DNA of 64,000 nt from Xanthomarina spongicola (GTDB lineage: Bacteria; Bacteroidota; Bacteroidia; Flavobacteriales; Flavobacteriaceae): contig NZ_QGGP01000004.1 of the NCBI RefSeq assembly GCF_003148645.1, forward strand, positions 124,001-188,000, read 5' to 3'. A program made the translations under genes and the position numbers. This document shows, one piece after another, positions 27,871-36,831 of this stretch. Every line of letters begins with the position of its first letter. The stretch's first letter is position 1. The notes below the pieces were generated by a model that saw only the letters and a list, made by a program, of their open reading frames with translations, was not told the DNA's origin and did no database searches.

Positions 27871-29244
27871 CTATCTCTTTTTTGAAAACACAGCCAGGGT
27901 CAATAACATACTCACAGGATGGGAATAAAAAACAGCATCTTCTTCTTTAAATAATTTATAAAACTGATTTCTTATGTCTTTGTTCACTAGATCATCAAAA
28001 GTATCTGATTCAAATAACCAGTTTTTTAATTCCTCATCATTAGATGTGCCTAAAAACTGAAGTTCCCAATTCCTTTGTATATAAAGTTGACTCTTTGAAA
28101 GTCGTTTTATTTTATTAAAAATACGATATGGTAAATTCCAAGGTGTTTTATTGTAGTGATACGTATATAAATTAAATGGATACTGTGCCTGCCAGGTGAG
28201 TTTTGCGAGCTCTGGCATGCGCTTTTTAATATAGGCAATTTGGATTTGTCGTCCTGCTAGATATCGTTCTGGAACGGAACAAATAAACTCACATATACGT
28301 GCATCGTAATATGGAACTGTTATTGGTTTAGATGCTTCAAAAACTGCTAGATTCACAGATGTCCATCTAGGCGCCCAATACAAACTCTTAAATGCCCGAA
28401 TTTGCGCATTGGCACTTTCAGGAATATCAATTTCTTTTAACAATTTAATAACTCTGGTTTGAAGATAGCTTTTAAAATCTCCTTCCAATTGCCAAGATTG
28501 CCATAATGTCTCAGCCAAGTGCCAGCCTCCTTTTTTAACTAATTTTTTCAAAATAACTTCAACCTGGTCTTCAAAAGACAAGTTTTCTGGAACACCCATG
28601 TCATCAAAAAGCACATCTCCCCAATGTCCCAAACTAAAAACATCACCCATTGTTTGATAAGCATCTAGAATAGCCATTTGTCTTGGGTGAGTAAAATCAG
28701 AATAACAATTATTTAATTCTGAAAGTGGCTCAATGACATCCCATAAATAGCCCTCTGAAATTTTAAACCCTTGAAACGGGAAACCACAACTAGCGGCTAT
28801 TTTTTTTCCATATAAAGTTTCATCGTGCCCTCCTTTAAAAGCATAACAATAAGCATGTGTATCAATCCCTAAATGTTTTAAAGCAACGGCTTGTGTTCTA
28901 CTATCTAATCCACCAGACAATGGCAAAATCATTTTATTTCCTTGTGAATGCTCCTTTATAATCGTCTCAAATAAATCTGCAAACTCATCTACAACTTCAT
29001 TAAGGGGACGCTCATTAGGTGTATAATGCCATTTAAAATATGGACTTGATTTTAAGACTGAAGTGCCTTCTTCATTTAATTCATAGCGAGTTGCAGGCCT
29101 TAATACCTTTTGCTCTTTATAATATGAGTCTTGGTCTAAAAAAAAACCTGTAGCAGCAAATACACATATAGCTTCTAGGTCTAAATTTGTTTTATCTCCT
29201 ATAAAATAGTTGTGAACTGGGATAATATCCGTAGTAATTTTCAT
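27871..29244 (-). CDS. Asparagine-synthase-like protein lacking the glutaminase part
   Basis: A 457-residue member of the asparagine synthase superfamily. The ATP-pyrophosphatase signature SGGLDS is at 110-115, and GHWGDVLFDD follows near 205. The first 80 residues (VFAATGFFLDQDS, LRPATRYELN) match only the end of a normal glutaminase domain; the catalytic Cys2 and its fold are missing. It could make amides using free ammonia or another amine, or form another acyl bond. In this locus an amidated uronic acid or an aminoacylated sugar is a plausible product. Start ATG at 29244. Confidence 0.82.
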   Translation of the reverse strand: MKITTDIIPVHNYFIGDKTNLDLEAICVFAATGFFLDQDSYYKEQKVLRPATRYELNEEGTSVLKSSPYFKWHYTPNERPLNEVVDEFADLFETIIKEHSQGNKMILPLSGGLDSRTQAVALKHLGIDTHAYCYAFKGGHDETLYGKKIAASCGFPFQGFKISEGYLWDVIEPLSELNNCYSDFTHPRQMAILDAYQTMGDVFSLGHWGDVLFDDMGVPENLSFEDQVEVILKKLVKKGGWHLAETLWQSWQLEGDFKSYLQTRVIKLLKEIDIPESANAQIRAFKSLYWAPRWTSVNLAVFEASKPITVPYYDARICEFICSVPERYLAGRQIQIAYIKKRMPELAKLTWQAQYPFNLYTYHYNKTPWNLPYRIFNKIKRLSKSQLYIQRNWELQFLGTSNDEELKNWLFESDTFDDLVNKDIRNQFYKLFKEEDAVFYSHPVSMLLTLAVFSKKR

Positions 29245-29256
29245 CTATAAGTCAAG

Positions 29257-30360
29257 CTATTTGGTAAGTTCTAAATATAAACTTTCATGGGCATTTATAA
29301 AAATTTCCATAGAATAATGTGTTATACAATAGTTCCGTAAGGCATTTCCCAAAGACAAGCGTTCCTTATTAGGTTTATGAAATAAATTTTCAATTTTCAT
29401 TGCCAATTCGTTCACGTCAGAAGCTGGAAAAAGTAAGTCAGGAAAGTTTTTTAACACAAAGTTAATACCAGAAATATCAGAACCTAAAACAGGAATTCCC
29501 ATACACATAGCCTCAACTAACGCCATAGGCATCCCTTCTTTTCTACCTTGATCTAAAGTAGGAATAACATACAAATTAGAAGTTGCAATATATGGTCTAA
29601 TGTCTTGTTTTTTGCCTAAAAAAAGCACTTGTTCTTGCATCCTTAAACGATCTCTTAAAGCTACTAAAGTGTCTCCATATTCATTTTTGTAGCCTCCTAT
29701 AACTGTGAGTATAATAGAGGGGTTATTGAGTTCACTAATAGCCTTTATTAATATTTCAATTCCTTTAACTGGAACTAAATTAGCAACAGTAATTATGTGA
29801 AATTTATTTGTATCAACTGGTGGTTTTACTTCAAGTATCTCAGGGTTGTAGTAATTGGTATCAATGCCCAAAGGAATTAATGCTTGCTGTTTTTTGTATG
29901 GGAAATACGTTCGCATTTCATTATTGATTGTAATAATAAAACTAGCCAAATAACTTCTAATTTTCCAGTGAATATTATTAAAACCCATAGCTTTTTTGGT
30001 ATAAAGCCATTTTATTCCAGACATACGTACAGCTAAAGCTTCAGACCAATCACTAGTATAATGCCATGAATGAACCATGTCAAATTGGTGGGTTTTAATA
30101 AAGTCTTTAAAGCGTTTTTGCCTAAAGATTAAACTATAGTAAGGACGTAATGGGACTGTTGCATCTATAAGGTAAATTGGTAAGCCCAGAGCTTCAACTT
30201 CCTCAAAAAACGCACCTTTGTTATGGTTACATGCAATGGATACATCAAAATGTTCTTTATCTAGACCTTTGGCCAAATCATAAAGCACCTTTCCACTACC
30301 TGCTGTGTTGAAATTGGGAATCGTATAAAGAATTTTTATTTTTTTATTAATTCTGCCCAT
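29257..30360 (-). CDS. Glycosyltransferase family 4
   Basis: A 367-residue GT-B enzyme. The N-terminus IKILYTIPNFNTAGSGKVLYD contains the acceptor loop, NLVPVKGIEILI (about 193-204) and EGMPMALVEAMCMGIPVLG (about 281-299) are donor-side motifs. It overlaps the methyltransferase gene upstream by 25 bases and is followed 12 bases later by the asparagine-synthase-like gene. These three are very likely one transcription unit. Confidence 0.9.
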   Translation of the reverse strand: MGRINKKIKILYTIPNFNTAGSGKVLYDLAKGLDKEHFDVSIACNHNKGAFFEEVEALGLPIYLIDATVPLRPYYSLIFRQKRFKDFIKTHQFDMVHSWHYTSDWSEALAVRMSGIKWLYTKKAMGFNNIHWKIRSYLASFIITINNEMRTYFPYKKQQALIPLGIDTNYYNPEILEVKPPVDTNKFHIITVANLVPVKGIEILIKAISELNNPSIILTVIGGYKNEYGDTLVALRDRLRMQEQVLFLGKKQDIRPYIATSNLYVIPTLDQGRKEGMPMALVEAMCMGIPVLGSDISGINFVLKNFPDLLFPASDVNELAMKIENLFHKPNKERLSLGNALRNYCITHYSMEIFINAHESLYLELTK

Positions 30361-31109
30361 TGTTCGAAAGAACTTAAATTTAAGTGTTCGCCTCTATTTT
30401 CATTTAAATTTGAAAATTCATAAAATTCATTTTCAATCTTACCTTTAATATTATTAAACAAAGGATACTGTTTTTTAGAAATGATGCCAACTCCCCAATC
30501 GGAATCGAAACATATTGAAAACAAGTCCTTATAATGTCTAAATTTGTAAAATGCTTTCCATGTAGTTCCATTCCAAAAAGGACCAGCAGGAGAATTTACA
30601 AAATTATATTGCTCTCTTTGATGAAACTCTGATGGTGGATTACAGTCATGCAAAATAATAACGCCATTTTCATTTAAGAACTCTAAACTGTTCAATATAT
30701 CTTTTTCAACTTGATTAGATATGTGCAACCCATCAATGAAAATAACATCAAATTTGACATCTGATTTTATTTTCAAATTATTATTTTTTAGTTTGTCAAA
30801 AAAAGCATCAGAAGTCATTTTAAAGTCTACTGGATTATCATCAAATTCAATTCCAGGGTCCACAGAAAATTTATTTTCGGATTCAATTTTGTTGAAATTC
30901 TTTTTTGGATCTCTGACTCCTATTTCTAAATAATATTGAGCTTTTACTAATTTTATAAAATGATTTATAATAAGAGTTCGTCTTGGAGTTTTATGGATTT
31001 CCGAGGTAGTTAATTTGGCTGTTTCCCTAAAATATTCATCGAAATGCACCTTTTTTCCCAAACGATGGAAAGTAATTAAATCCACTAAATATTGTTTTAT
31101 AAAATTCAT
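30336..31109 (-). CDS. Class I SAM methyltransferase (Methyltransf_24 type)
   Basis: A 257-residue protein with LEIGVRD (61-67) as the SAM-binding motif I, DVIFIDGLHI near 125-134 and NGVIILHDCNPP near 155-166, the layout of the Methyltransf_24/CmcI-like family. It probably O-methylates a sugar. It overlaps the GT4 gene downstream by 25 bases and follows a GT2 gene by 4. Start ATG at 31109. Confidence 0.83.
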   Translation of the reverse strand: MNFIKQYLVDLITFHRLGKKVHFDEYFRETAKLTTSEIHKTPRRTLIINHFIKLVKAQYYLEIGVRDPKKNFNKIESENKFSVDPGIEFDDNPVDFKMTSDAFFDKLKNNNLKIKSDVKFDVIFIDGLHISNQVEKDILNSLEFLNENGVIILHDCNPPSEFHQREQYNFVNSPAGPFWNGTTWKAFYKFRHYKDLFSICFDSDWGVGIISKKQYPLFNNIKGKIENEFYEFSNLNENRGEHLNLSSFEQWAELIKK

Positions 31110-31113
31110 GCTA

Positions 31114-32031
31114 TCAATTAAAGTAAATTTTCTTTTTATGTAAAATCCTTTTTTTTATACTTCCAATATACCGTTTATCAAAAGGATATTGAATGTAATA
31201 ATACAACCAAGCCAATATATATGTCATTCCAGATTTTGAATTAATTTCCATCAAATATTGTGATCTCATGGCATACTTAAAATCTTCATCTTTTATAATA
31301 TTTGGATATTCGTAGGCAAATGAACGTAATAATTCTCTTGTTGCTTTAAACTGTTTCTCTTTATTTGATGTCACTGAATTTCTTTCATGGCGTCTATCTA
31401 AGCGTACTAATATTTGATTAAGTCCATGTATTTTAGAAATAAGTGAAAACCTTAATATATAAGTCCAATCAACACTAATACTTGGGTAGTGTTGCGTAAA
31501 GTATAACCCGTTATCTACATGAACAGATTTCCTAAACATTAAACAACTATTCACTACTTTTATTTGATGTTTATAATTCAACATAAACATTTCCTCACCA
31601 TTAGGATATTGATTTCCATGAACTAAAATACCTGGAAATTTACCAACTACTTCTACTCCATTGTAAAATTCAGAAATTCCAGAAACCAAGCCAATGGATG
31701 GATCCTTATCTAATGTATCAACTTGTAGCTGTAAACGCTCTGGATAATAATAATCATCTTGCTCAGCTACTGCTATATAAGCCCCTTTTGCTTGATATAG
31801 CAAGCGATTCATAGTTGACCCCAACCCTCTATTTGTTTCATTCTTAAGGATGGTTAGCTTTTTAAACTTCAGGGCATATTGATTTAAAATATCTTCAGAT
31901 TCATCTTTACTCCCATCAATACATGCAATAACTTCAAAATTAGTATAGGATTGCGCCACTAAGCTATCCAATGTTTTTGGTAGTGTTTTTGCACCATTGT
32001 AGATGGGTAATATAACTGAAACTTGTATCAT
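31114..32031 (-). CDS. Glycosyltransferase family 2
   Basis: A 305-residue GT-A enzyme. SVILPIYNGAKTLPKTL opens the domain (residues 4-20), ACIDGSKDES follows, and AVAEQDDYYYPERL (about 92-105) carries the acidic metal site and acceptor contacts. There is no clear membrane segment, so it should work in the cytoplasm. It leads a block with the methyltransferase 4 bases downstream. Donor unknown. Confidence 0.9.
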   Translation of the reverse strand: MIQVSVILPIYNGAKTLPKTLDSLVAQSYTNFEVIACIDGSKDESEDILNQYALKFKKLTILKNETNRGLGSTMNRLLYQAKGAYIAVAEQDDYYYPERLQLQVDTLDKDPSIGLVSGISEFYNGVEVVGKFPGILVHGNQYPNGEEMFMLNYKHQIKVVNSCLMFRKSVHVDNGLYFTQHYPSISVDWTYILRFSLISKIHGLNQILVRLDRRHERNSVTSNKEKQFKATRELLRSFAYEYPNIIKDEDFKYAMRSQYLMEINSKSGMTYILAWLYYYIQYPFDKRYIGSIKKRILHKKKIYFN

Positions 32032-32180
32032 TACTATTTATTAATAGAGCTTATTTCAGAAATAAAAAAGATTTTACAACTAAGTTGATTATCAATATTG
32101 ATTTTACATTTCATATCTATCTTACTTTTATTCTTTTTTTACTTCTTCTTATTTAGGAGTACTTCTCAAAAACATAAATT

Positions 32181-33116
32181 TTAATATTTAAAAATATACC
32201 GATTAATCCTTATAAATAATGAATCTGAAATCAAATGATATTGATATAGTTTCAACAGAGTGTATCCAACAATATATTCAAATAAATTAATATATTTTAA
32301 TTTAGAGAACAGTTTTAAACTTTCTTTTACATAAATAGTATTCGTTCTATTTTTACAACGATGCAAACCTTTAACACACGCAAAATAGTAAGCTTTAATT
32401 AAAGATTTTCTGTAAAAATCTAATAAATAATTGGTATTCAATTTTGAAATCAAATAATTAACAGATTCACAGGATTTTCTAACAATCTCAGGCTTTAAAC
32501 TTATAGGCTTAGCATAATAAAAAAAATCTACCTTATTGTCAATTATTTTATAATTTTCACTAACAAATAAAGCTCTTATACAGAGTTCTACGTCTTGTAA
32601 ACGTTCTAAATTTGGATCAAATTTTCCGATTTGTGCTAAAAAGGTTTTATTCCAGAGAATACATGAGGTTTGCCATAAAAATTGGGCCGCTAAAAATTTA
32701 TTTAATAACTCTTTTTTATTTTTTAGCTCTTTTTTAATAAAATGACTTGTATCATCAACTACATGAAAATTAGGAAAAACAGCGAATTCATTAAATTCAA
32801 TCTGACGATTGGAAACAAAATCTTCTACAATATAATCGTCCGAATCTAAAAAAACTAAATTTTCAAATTTGGCTAGTTCAATCCCTTTATTTCTACATAC
32901 GGAAGCATTAGATTTTGAAGAGTTTTTAATAAATCGAATCCTGTTATCGTTTATGTTACTTTTCCACTCTTCTACATTAATAAGAACTAATTTATCTGAA
33001 CAATCATCCACAATAATCCATTCCCAATCTTTAGAGGTCTGCTCCTGCAAACAGGTTAATATTCTTTTTAACCCATCTAAATCGTTATAATGTGGAGTAA
33101 TGACACTTAAACTCAT
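32181..33116 (-). CDS. Glycosyltransferase family 2
   Basis: A 311-residue GT-A enzyme. SVITPHYNDLDGLKRIL at residues 4-20, IIVDDCSD and FLDSDDYIVEDF (about 93-104) are the expected nucleotide and metal sites. The C-terminal half is rich in Tyr, Lys and Asn and is not conserved by eye. Gaps of 149 and 137 bases on its two sides hold nothing I recognise. It is expected to add one sugar of the repeat. Confidence 0.9.
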   Translation of the reverse strand: MSLSVITPHYNDLDGLKRILTCLQEQTSKDWEWIIVDDCSDKLVLINVEEWKSNINDNRIRFIKNSSKSNASVCRNKGIELAKFENLVFLDSDDYIVEDFVSNRQIEFNEFAVFPNFHVVDDTSHFIKKELKNKKELLNKFLAAQFLWQTSCILWNKTFLAQIGKFDPNLERLQDVELCIRALFVSENYKIIDNKVDFFYYAKPISLKPEIVRKSCESVNYLISKLNTNYLLDFYRKSLIKAYYFACVKGLHRCKNRTNTIYVKESLKLFSKLKYINLFEYIVGYTLLKLYQYHLISDSLFIRINRYIFKY

Positions 33117-33253
33117 TATTTATTTAAAGACTGATTTTATAAATTACATCGAATTTCAAATATATACGCTTTATTGATTTTAACAATGAATCCTTCAAGT
33201 TTTTAATATTGCTTACGTTATATTTTGATTGATTTTTTTATATGCAATAGTGC

Positions 33254-34021
33254 TTATTTTAGATGCAGAGCTTTGTTTGGAGGAATGAATTTATGAAGTC
33301 CAAAGTCGCGTTGCTCTTTTTCATTAATATACCCAAAATGAATTAAAGAAGGCAATTCTAATTTCAACATCATGTCTTTAAGTTTAGGGTCCCATTCAAT
33401 TTGTACTTTTTTTGACTCATGAAATTTTGGAGCATCTAGTATTTTTGATTTATCTATTTCTATATCAAGAATACTCATAACATCAATCATGTCATGATGT
33501 AAGTTTTCTGTCTTTCCAATAAAATTTATTCCAGACTTCGTATAACTCATAAATAATTCTGAAACATATCCAGGCCTTTTTTTTATAACATTCCATACAA
33601 ATTCATTAAAATCATGACTCCCTAAACCATTAAGTATGGAGTTAGGATGCCATAAGCTTGCAGAATTAGTTTCACCAAAGTCTCTCCAGCCAATTGTTTC
33701 CATATATTTCCACCACGATTCATACCAAGAAAGAGGGTGTCTTACAAAACAAAACCTAAACGGACTAATATTATGAGATGTGTCTTTTAATATGCCTTTG
33801 GTCTTTAGTAGAGACCATAACCGTAATAAATTACGCTTTCGTCCTTTTCCAATTGGGAATAAATTAGAATCATAATCAAAGAGATTAGAATCGTAATCGG
33901 CATGTTTATGTCCTTTATTGTGTGCAATTAAGTTATTTGAATCTAAAAGTGATGCAACCCATCGCCCACCTGTTTTTGGGATGTGAAGGAATTCAGCTCC
34001 GTTTTTTAATTTTATCGCCAT
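33254..34021 (-). CDS. Sulfotransferase-like protein (Sulfotransfer_2 type)
   Basis: A 255-residue protein with the PAPS 5'-phosphosulfate loop as HIPKTGGRW (13-21) and the 3'-phosphate region as FCFVRHPLSWYESWW (about 89-103). It should transfer sulfate from PAPS to a sugar hydroxyl in the cytoplasm. An in-frame heptapeptide duplication, DYDSNLF twice (42-55), sits in a variable loop. It is the last minus-strand gene before the decayed asnB and the inverted methyltransferase island. Confidence 0.82.
   Translation of the reverse strand: MAIKLKNGAEFLHIPKTGGRWVASLLDSNNLIAHNKGHKHADYDSNLFDYDSNLFPIGKGRKRNLLRLWSLLKTKGILKDTSHNISPFRFCFVRHPLSWYESWWKYMETIGWRDFGETNSASLWHPNSILNGLGSHDFNEFVWNVIKKRPGYVSELFMSYTKSGINFIGKTENLHHDMIDVMSILDIEIDKSKILDAPKFHESKKVQIEWDPKLKDMMLKLELPSLIHFGYINEKEQRDFGLHKFIPPNKALHLK
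33857..33898 (-). repeat. 21-base in-frame duplication in the sulfotransferase gene
   Basis: Two adjacent 21-base units both encode DYDSNLF. They differ at several synonymous positions, so the protein copy is exact while the DNA copy is not. Confidence 0.7.
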
Positions 34022-34049
34022 TATATTAATTTGTTACTTAGATTCCCAT

Positions 34050-34713
34050 TTAAACTAAATCATGATGAATAGCCCATTTCTGCCAAGCATACACATGCCA
34101 TAAAGTTGAAATTTCAATTGAGCTCTCACATACAAAATATTTATTTAAAAGTTCTTTTTAAATATTCTAGATTTATATGTTCTATTCCATAAAAAGAGGT
34201 GTCTAATACGGTTTCAATAATATCAGACTTGAGCTCTTGTCTTAACCAAGAATCCATAGTTACTGTAAACTCTTTTTTATGTTTATTAACAATATTTTCT
34301 GGGATAAAATAAAAAAGAACATGCTTCAATAACAATTTAGTCTAATAATGATTAATTGTAAAGCCAAATTTTGCACGATTACTAAAAGCAATCATGTTTT
34401 TATTTAGAAAAGGCAAATGAACTTCTAAACTATGAACTATCCTTTTAAGTCTACCTTACTAGACATTCCAACTCTTTACAATTATATATTTCACCATTAA
34501 AAATTATCACATAACGACCAGAAGGACTAACCATAGGCTGCTTTCCTACTTTTAAACATCTATAATTCCTAATCGGTTAAAACCTTGCTGACAAATAGAA
34601 TCATACCAAAACCCTTGTTGATCTGGACCTCGATTTAAACTTAAATCTTACAAGTCTTTAAAAGAATTGTCTTCTAATAAATTTGAAGAAATTCTACCTG
34701 AAAAACCACACTT
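34050..34713 (-). pseudogene. Decayed asparagine synthetase (asnB) remnant
   Basis: Pieces of a glutamine-dependent asparagine synthetase appear in order but in different frames. From 34,713 the first codon is AAG instead of ATG, then CGFSGRISSN with Cys2; later RGPDQQGFWYDS (near 34,630), QPMVSPSGRYVIIFNGEIYN (near 34,540-34,480), HSLEVHLPFLNKN (near 34,430-34,395) and IPENIVNKHKKEFTVTMDSW (near 34,300-34,250). About 280 central residues, with the ATP site, are deleted, and several frameshifts and stops are present. It cannot make an active enzyme. An open piece of 64 codons at 34,141-34,335 is only its C-terminal fragment. Confidence 0.85.
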
Positions 34714-34985
34714 AATTAGTTTATATTTTTTGTTAGTTGCAAATGATTTTTTTGGATTTTCACGAAAAAAACAATTTTTATAAATTTCAGTCGTAAATAT
34801 AGTACAATCATTCAGAACAAATAATTTATTTAAAACTTATTATATGACTATGATTAAGCGATAATCTTAAGGAATTTAAAATTATAAAATCTTAAATAAT
34901 TAATGATAAAAGTTATATTTGAAATAATAAGTTTTTTAACAACAATATAAATTATTCTTTTTAACTATTACTTTAAAACCAAAAA
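34714..34985. other. Non-coding interval between the asnB remnant and the plus-strand island
   Basis: Very AT-rich, with no open frame of interest. The only feature I can support is a -7 promoter element at 34,914-34,921. The upstream end may hold the lost promoter of the asnB remnant, but no match is clear. Confidence 0.5.
34914..34921 (+). promoter_or_regulatory. Putative -7 promoter element of the methyltransferase island
   Basis: TATATTTG matches the TAnnTTTG box and lies 64 bases before the ATG at 34,986. No TTG is found at 18-20 bases upstream, so the -33 half is missing or degenerate. Confidence 0.4.
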
Positions 34986-35750
34986 ATGGAATTTCAATAT
35001 GTATACAATAAAGTCAAAAATGTGCCTTTTATCTCTCATAGAAATGCAAAAACATTATATGACTTTATCCTTAAACACAAACCAGCACATATTCTAGAAT
35101 TAGGAATTGCTCATGGTACAGCAAGTTGTTATATGGCTGCAGCACTCGATGAAATAGGTCATGGATCCCTTACTTGCGTTGACTTAACAGAAATGAAAGA
35201 CCACTTTAAACCTTCAATTGAAGAACAACTTAATATTTTAGGATTAAATAAGCAGGTTGACATTCATCGAATGAAATCTGGTTATAACTGGTTTTTGCAT
35301 GATGCTATCAAGTCCAATTCAAACAATCCTGAAAATATATGTCTTCCTAAATATGATTTAATTATTATCGATGGCCCAAAAAATTGGACCATAGACAGCA
35401 GTTCATTTTATTTATGTGATAAGTTATTAAACGAAAACGGTTGGATTATCTGGGATGATTACAATTGGACCTATGCGAGTGCAAATAAAAGAAGAGATGC
35501 AACAGATGGTGTTACACATAGAAATCTCTCGGATGACGAATTAAAAATTCCTCATATAAAAGCCATTTTTGAATTATTAGTCATGCAACATCCAAATTAT
35601 GGCAATTTTATAATCCAAGAAGATTCAGATTGGGTATGGGCAAACAAAATCAGTAATTCGACTCATAAGAAAGTGACTTACCAACAATCATACTCTGCTC
35701 GATACTATCTCATTCAAATACTTAGAAAAATCTATAAACGCTTTAAATAA
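34986..35750 (+). CDS. Class I SAM methyltransferase (Methyltransf_24 type)
   Basis: A 254-residue protein. ILELGIAHGTASCYM (about 36-50) is motif I, LTCVDLTEMKDH motif II, and DLIIIDGPKNW followed by NGWIIWDDYNW the later strands; Asp pairs in IDG and WDD resemble metal-dependent CmcI-like methyltransferases. It is the first of four plus-strand methyltransferase genes inside a minus-strand locus. It should modify a sugar hydroxyl. Confidence 0.84.
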   Translation: MEFQYVYNKVKNVPFISHRNAKTLYDFILKHKPAHILELGIAHGTASCYMAAALDEIGHGSLTCVDLTEMKDHFKPSIEEQLNILGLNKQVDIHRMKSGYNWFLHDAIKSNSNNPENICLPKYDLIIIDGPKNWTIDSSSFYLCDKLLNENGWIIWDDYNWTYASANKRRDATDGVTHRNLSDDELKIPHIKAIFELLVMQHPNYGNFIIQEDSDWVWANKISNSTHKKVTYQQSYSARYYLIQILRKIYKRFK

Positions 35751-35900
35751 TCTCACTAAATTACAAGTTCAAATTCTCTTTTTTGATTAAACAACTAATT
35801 ACTATTGAAAATAGAATTTTAAAAACAACCTAACAAAAACCAGAAATGTGGCTTTTAAAAGTCTGAATTTATAAAATGATACATACTATTTTTAAAAAAA

Positions 35901-36761
35901 ATGAACCACATACATATGAAAAACTCATTTAACAATACAAATGAAAAAAACATTGGTCAAGTATCCAAAAACAACCCAGGATGGTCAGGTAAAGGAGTTC
36001 CCAATTTAAAAACTTTATCTTATAAAGCGCTACGTAACTTTAAAACAAATCTTTTAAGTGGTAATTTAAGCTTGTTTATAAATGATTTGAAGGCGACGTC
36101 AATAAATACGTCAGCTTTTGTCTTTAAAAAAAATCAAAAAAATGTTAGATGTTCTTGTTGTAATTGGACTGGTTCTGCTTTTATAACCACTTGCAATAGT
36201 AAAAGAGTTAATTATTATTCTAACTGTCCAAACTGTGATTCTAGATCAAGACATCGTGGACTTTCAACACTTTTAGTTCAGGCTTTAGAAAATAAAAGCT
36301 TAGATCTTTTATTCTTTGCTCCCGAAAAAATATTATTAGAAATTCTGAATAACCATCTACCCAACATTATTATTAAAACTACCGACTATTATTCAACTGA
36401 TGTTGATTTTGCAAATGAGGATATACAAAACCTGTCGTTTGAGAGCCAAAGTTATGATTATATATTATGCAATCATGTGATTGAACATGTACCCAACGAT
36501 GACCTTGCTTTTTCAGAATTATCAAGACTATTAAAGACTAATGGAAAAGCAATCATCACGATTCCAGGAGATTATCATTTAAACCCAACTGTCGAATTTA
36601 AACAAACAGACTCAAACGGTCATTTTCGTCATTATGGTCTTGATGTCATTAAAAAAATGAAATCTTATTTTAGCAAAGTTGATGCCATTGATTTACATAC
36701 CATATCAAAATTAGAGTATGGTGTAAGGAAAAATGATATGGCTTTTATTTGTACAAAATAA
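35901..36761 (+). CDS. SAM methyltransferase with N-terminal zinc ribbon
   Basis: A 286-residue protein. A zinc-ribbon-like pair is formed by Cys84/Cys87 and Cys109/Cys112 (CPNCDSRSRHRGL), and the SAM domain begins with LLFFAPEK (about 136-143) in place of the usual glycine-rich loop, then FESQSYDYILCNHVIEHVPND and GKAIITIPG. This cysteine pair followed by RHR and a xxxAPE motif I is a bacterial methyltransferase family I recognise. The N-terminal 70 residues are not conserved by eye. An in-frame ATG at 35,916 is an alternative start. Confidence 0.82.
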   Translation: MNHIHMKNSFNNTNEKNIGQVSKNNPGWSGKGVPNLKTLSYKALRNFKTNLLSGNLSLFINDLKATSINTSAFVFKKNQKNVRCSCCNWTGSAFITTCNSKRVNYYSNCPNCDSRSRHRGLSTLLVQALENKSLDLLFFAPEKILLEILNNHLPNIIIKTTDYYSTDVDFANEDIQNLSFESQSYDYILCNHVIEHVPNDDLAFSELSRLLKTNGKAIITIPGDYHLNPTVEFKQTDSNGHFRHYGLDVIKKMKSYFSKVDAIDLHTISKLEYGVRKNDMAFICTK

Positions 36762-36831
36762 GTGTAAGTTTGTTATCTATTAAACCTGAATCCATAGATA
36801 ATATAACTATCTAACATTACAACAATTAAAC

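Noticed and set aside
34141-34335. A 64-codon minus-strand open frame
   Set aside because: It encodes only the C-terminal part of asparagine synthetase and is flanked by other shifted pieces of the same protein, so it is part of the pseudogene.
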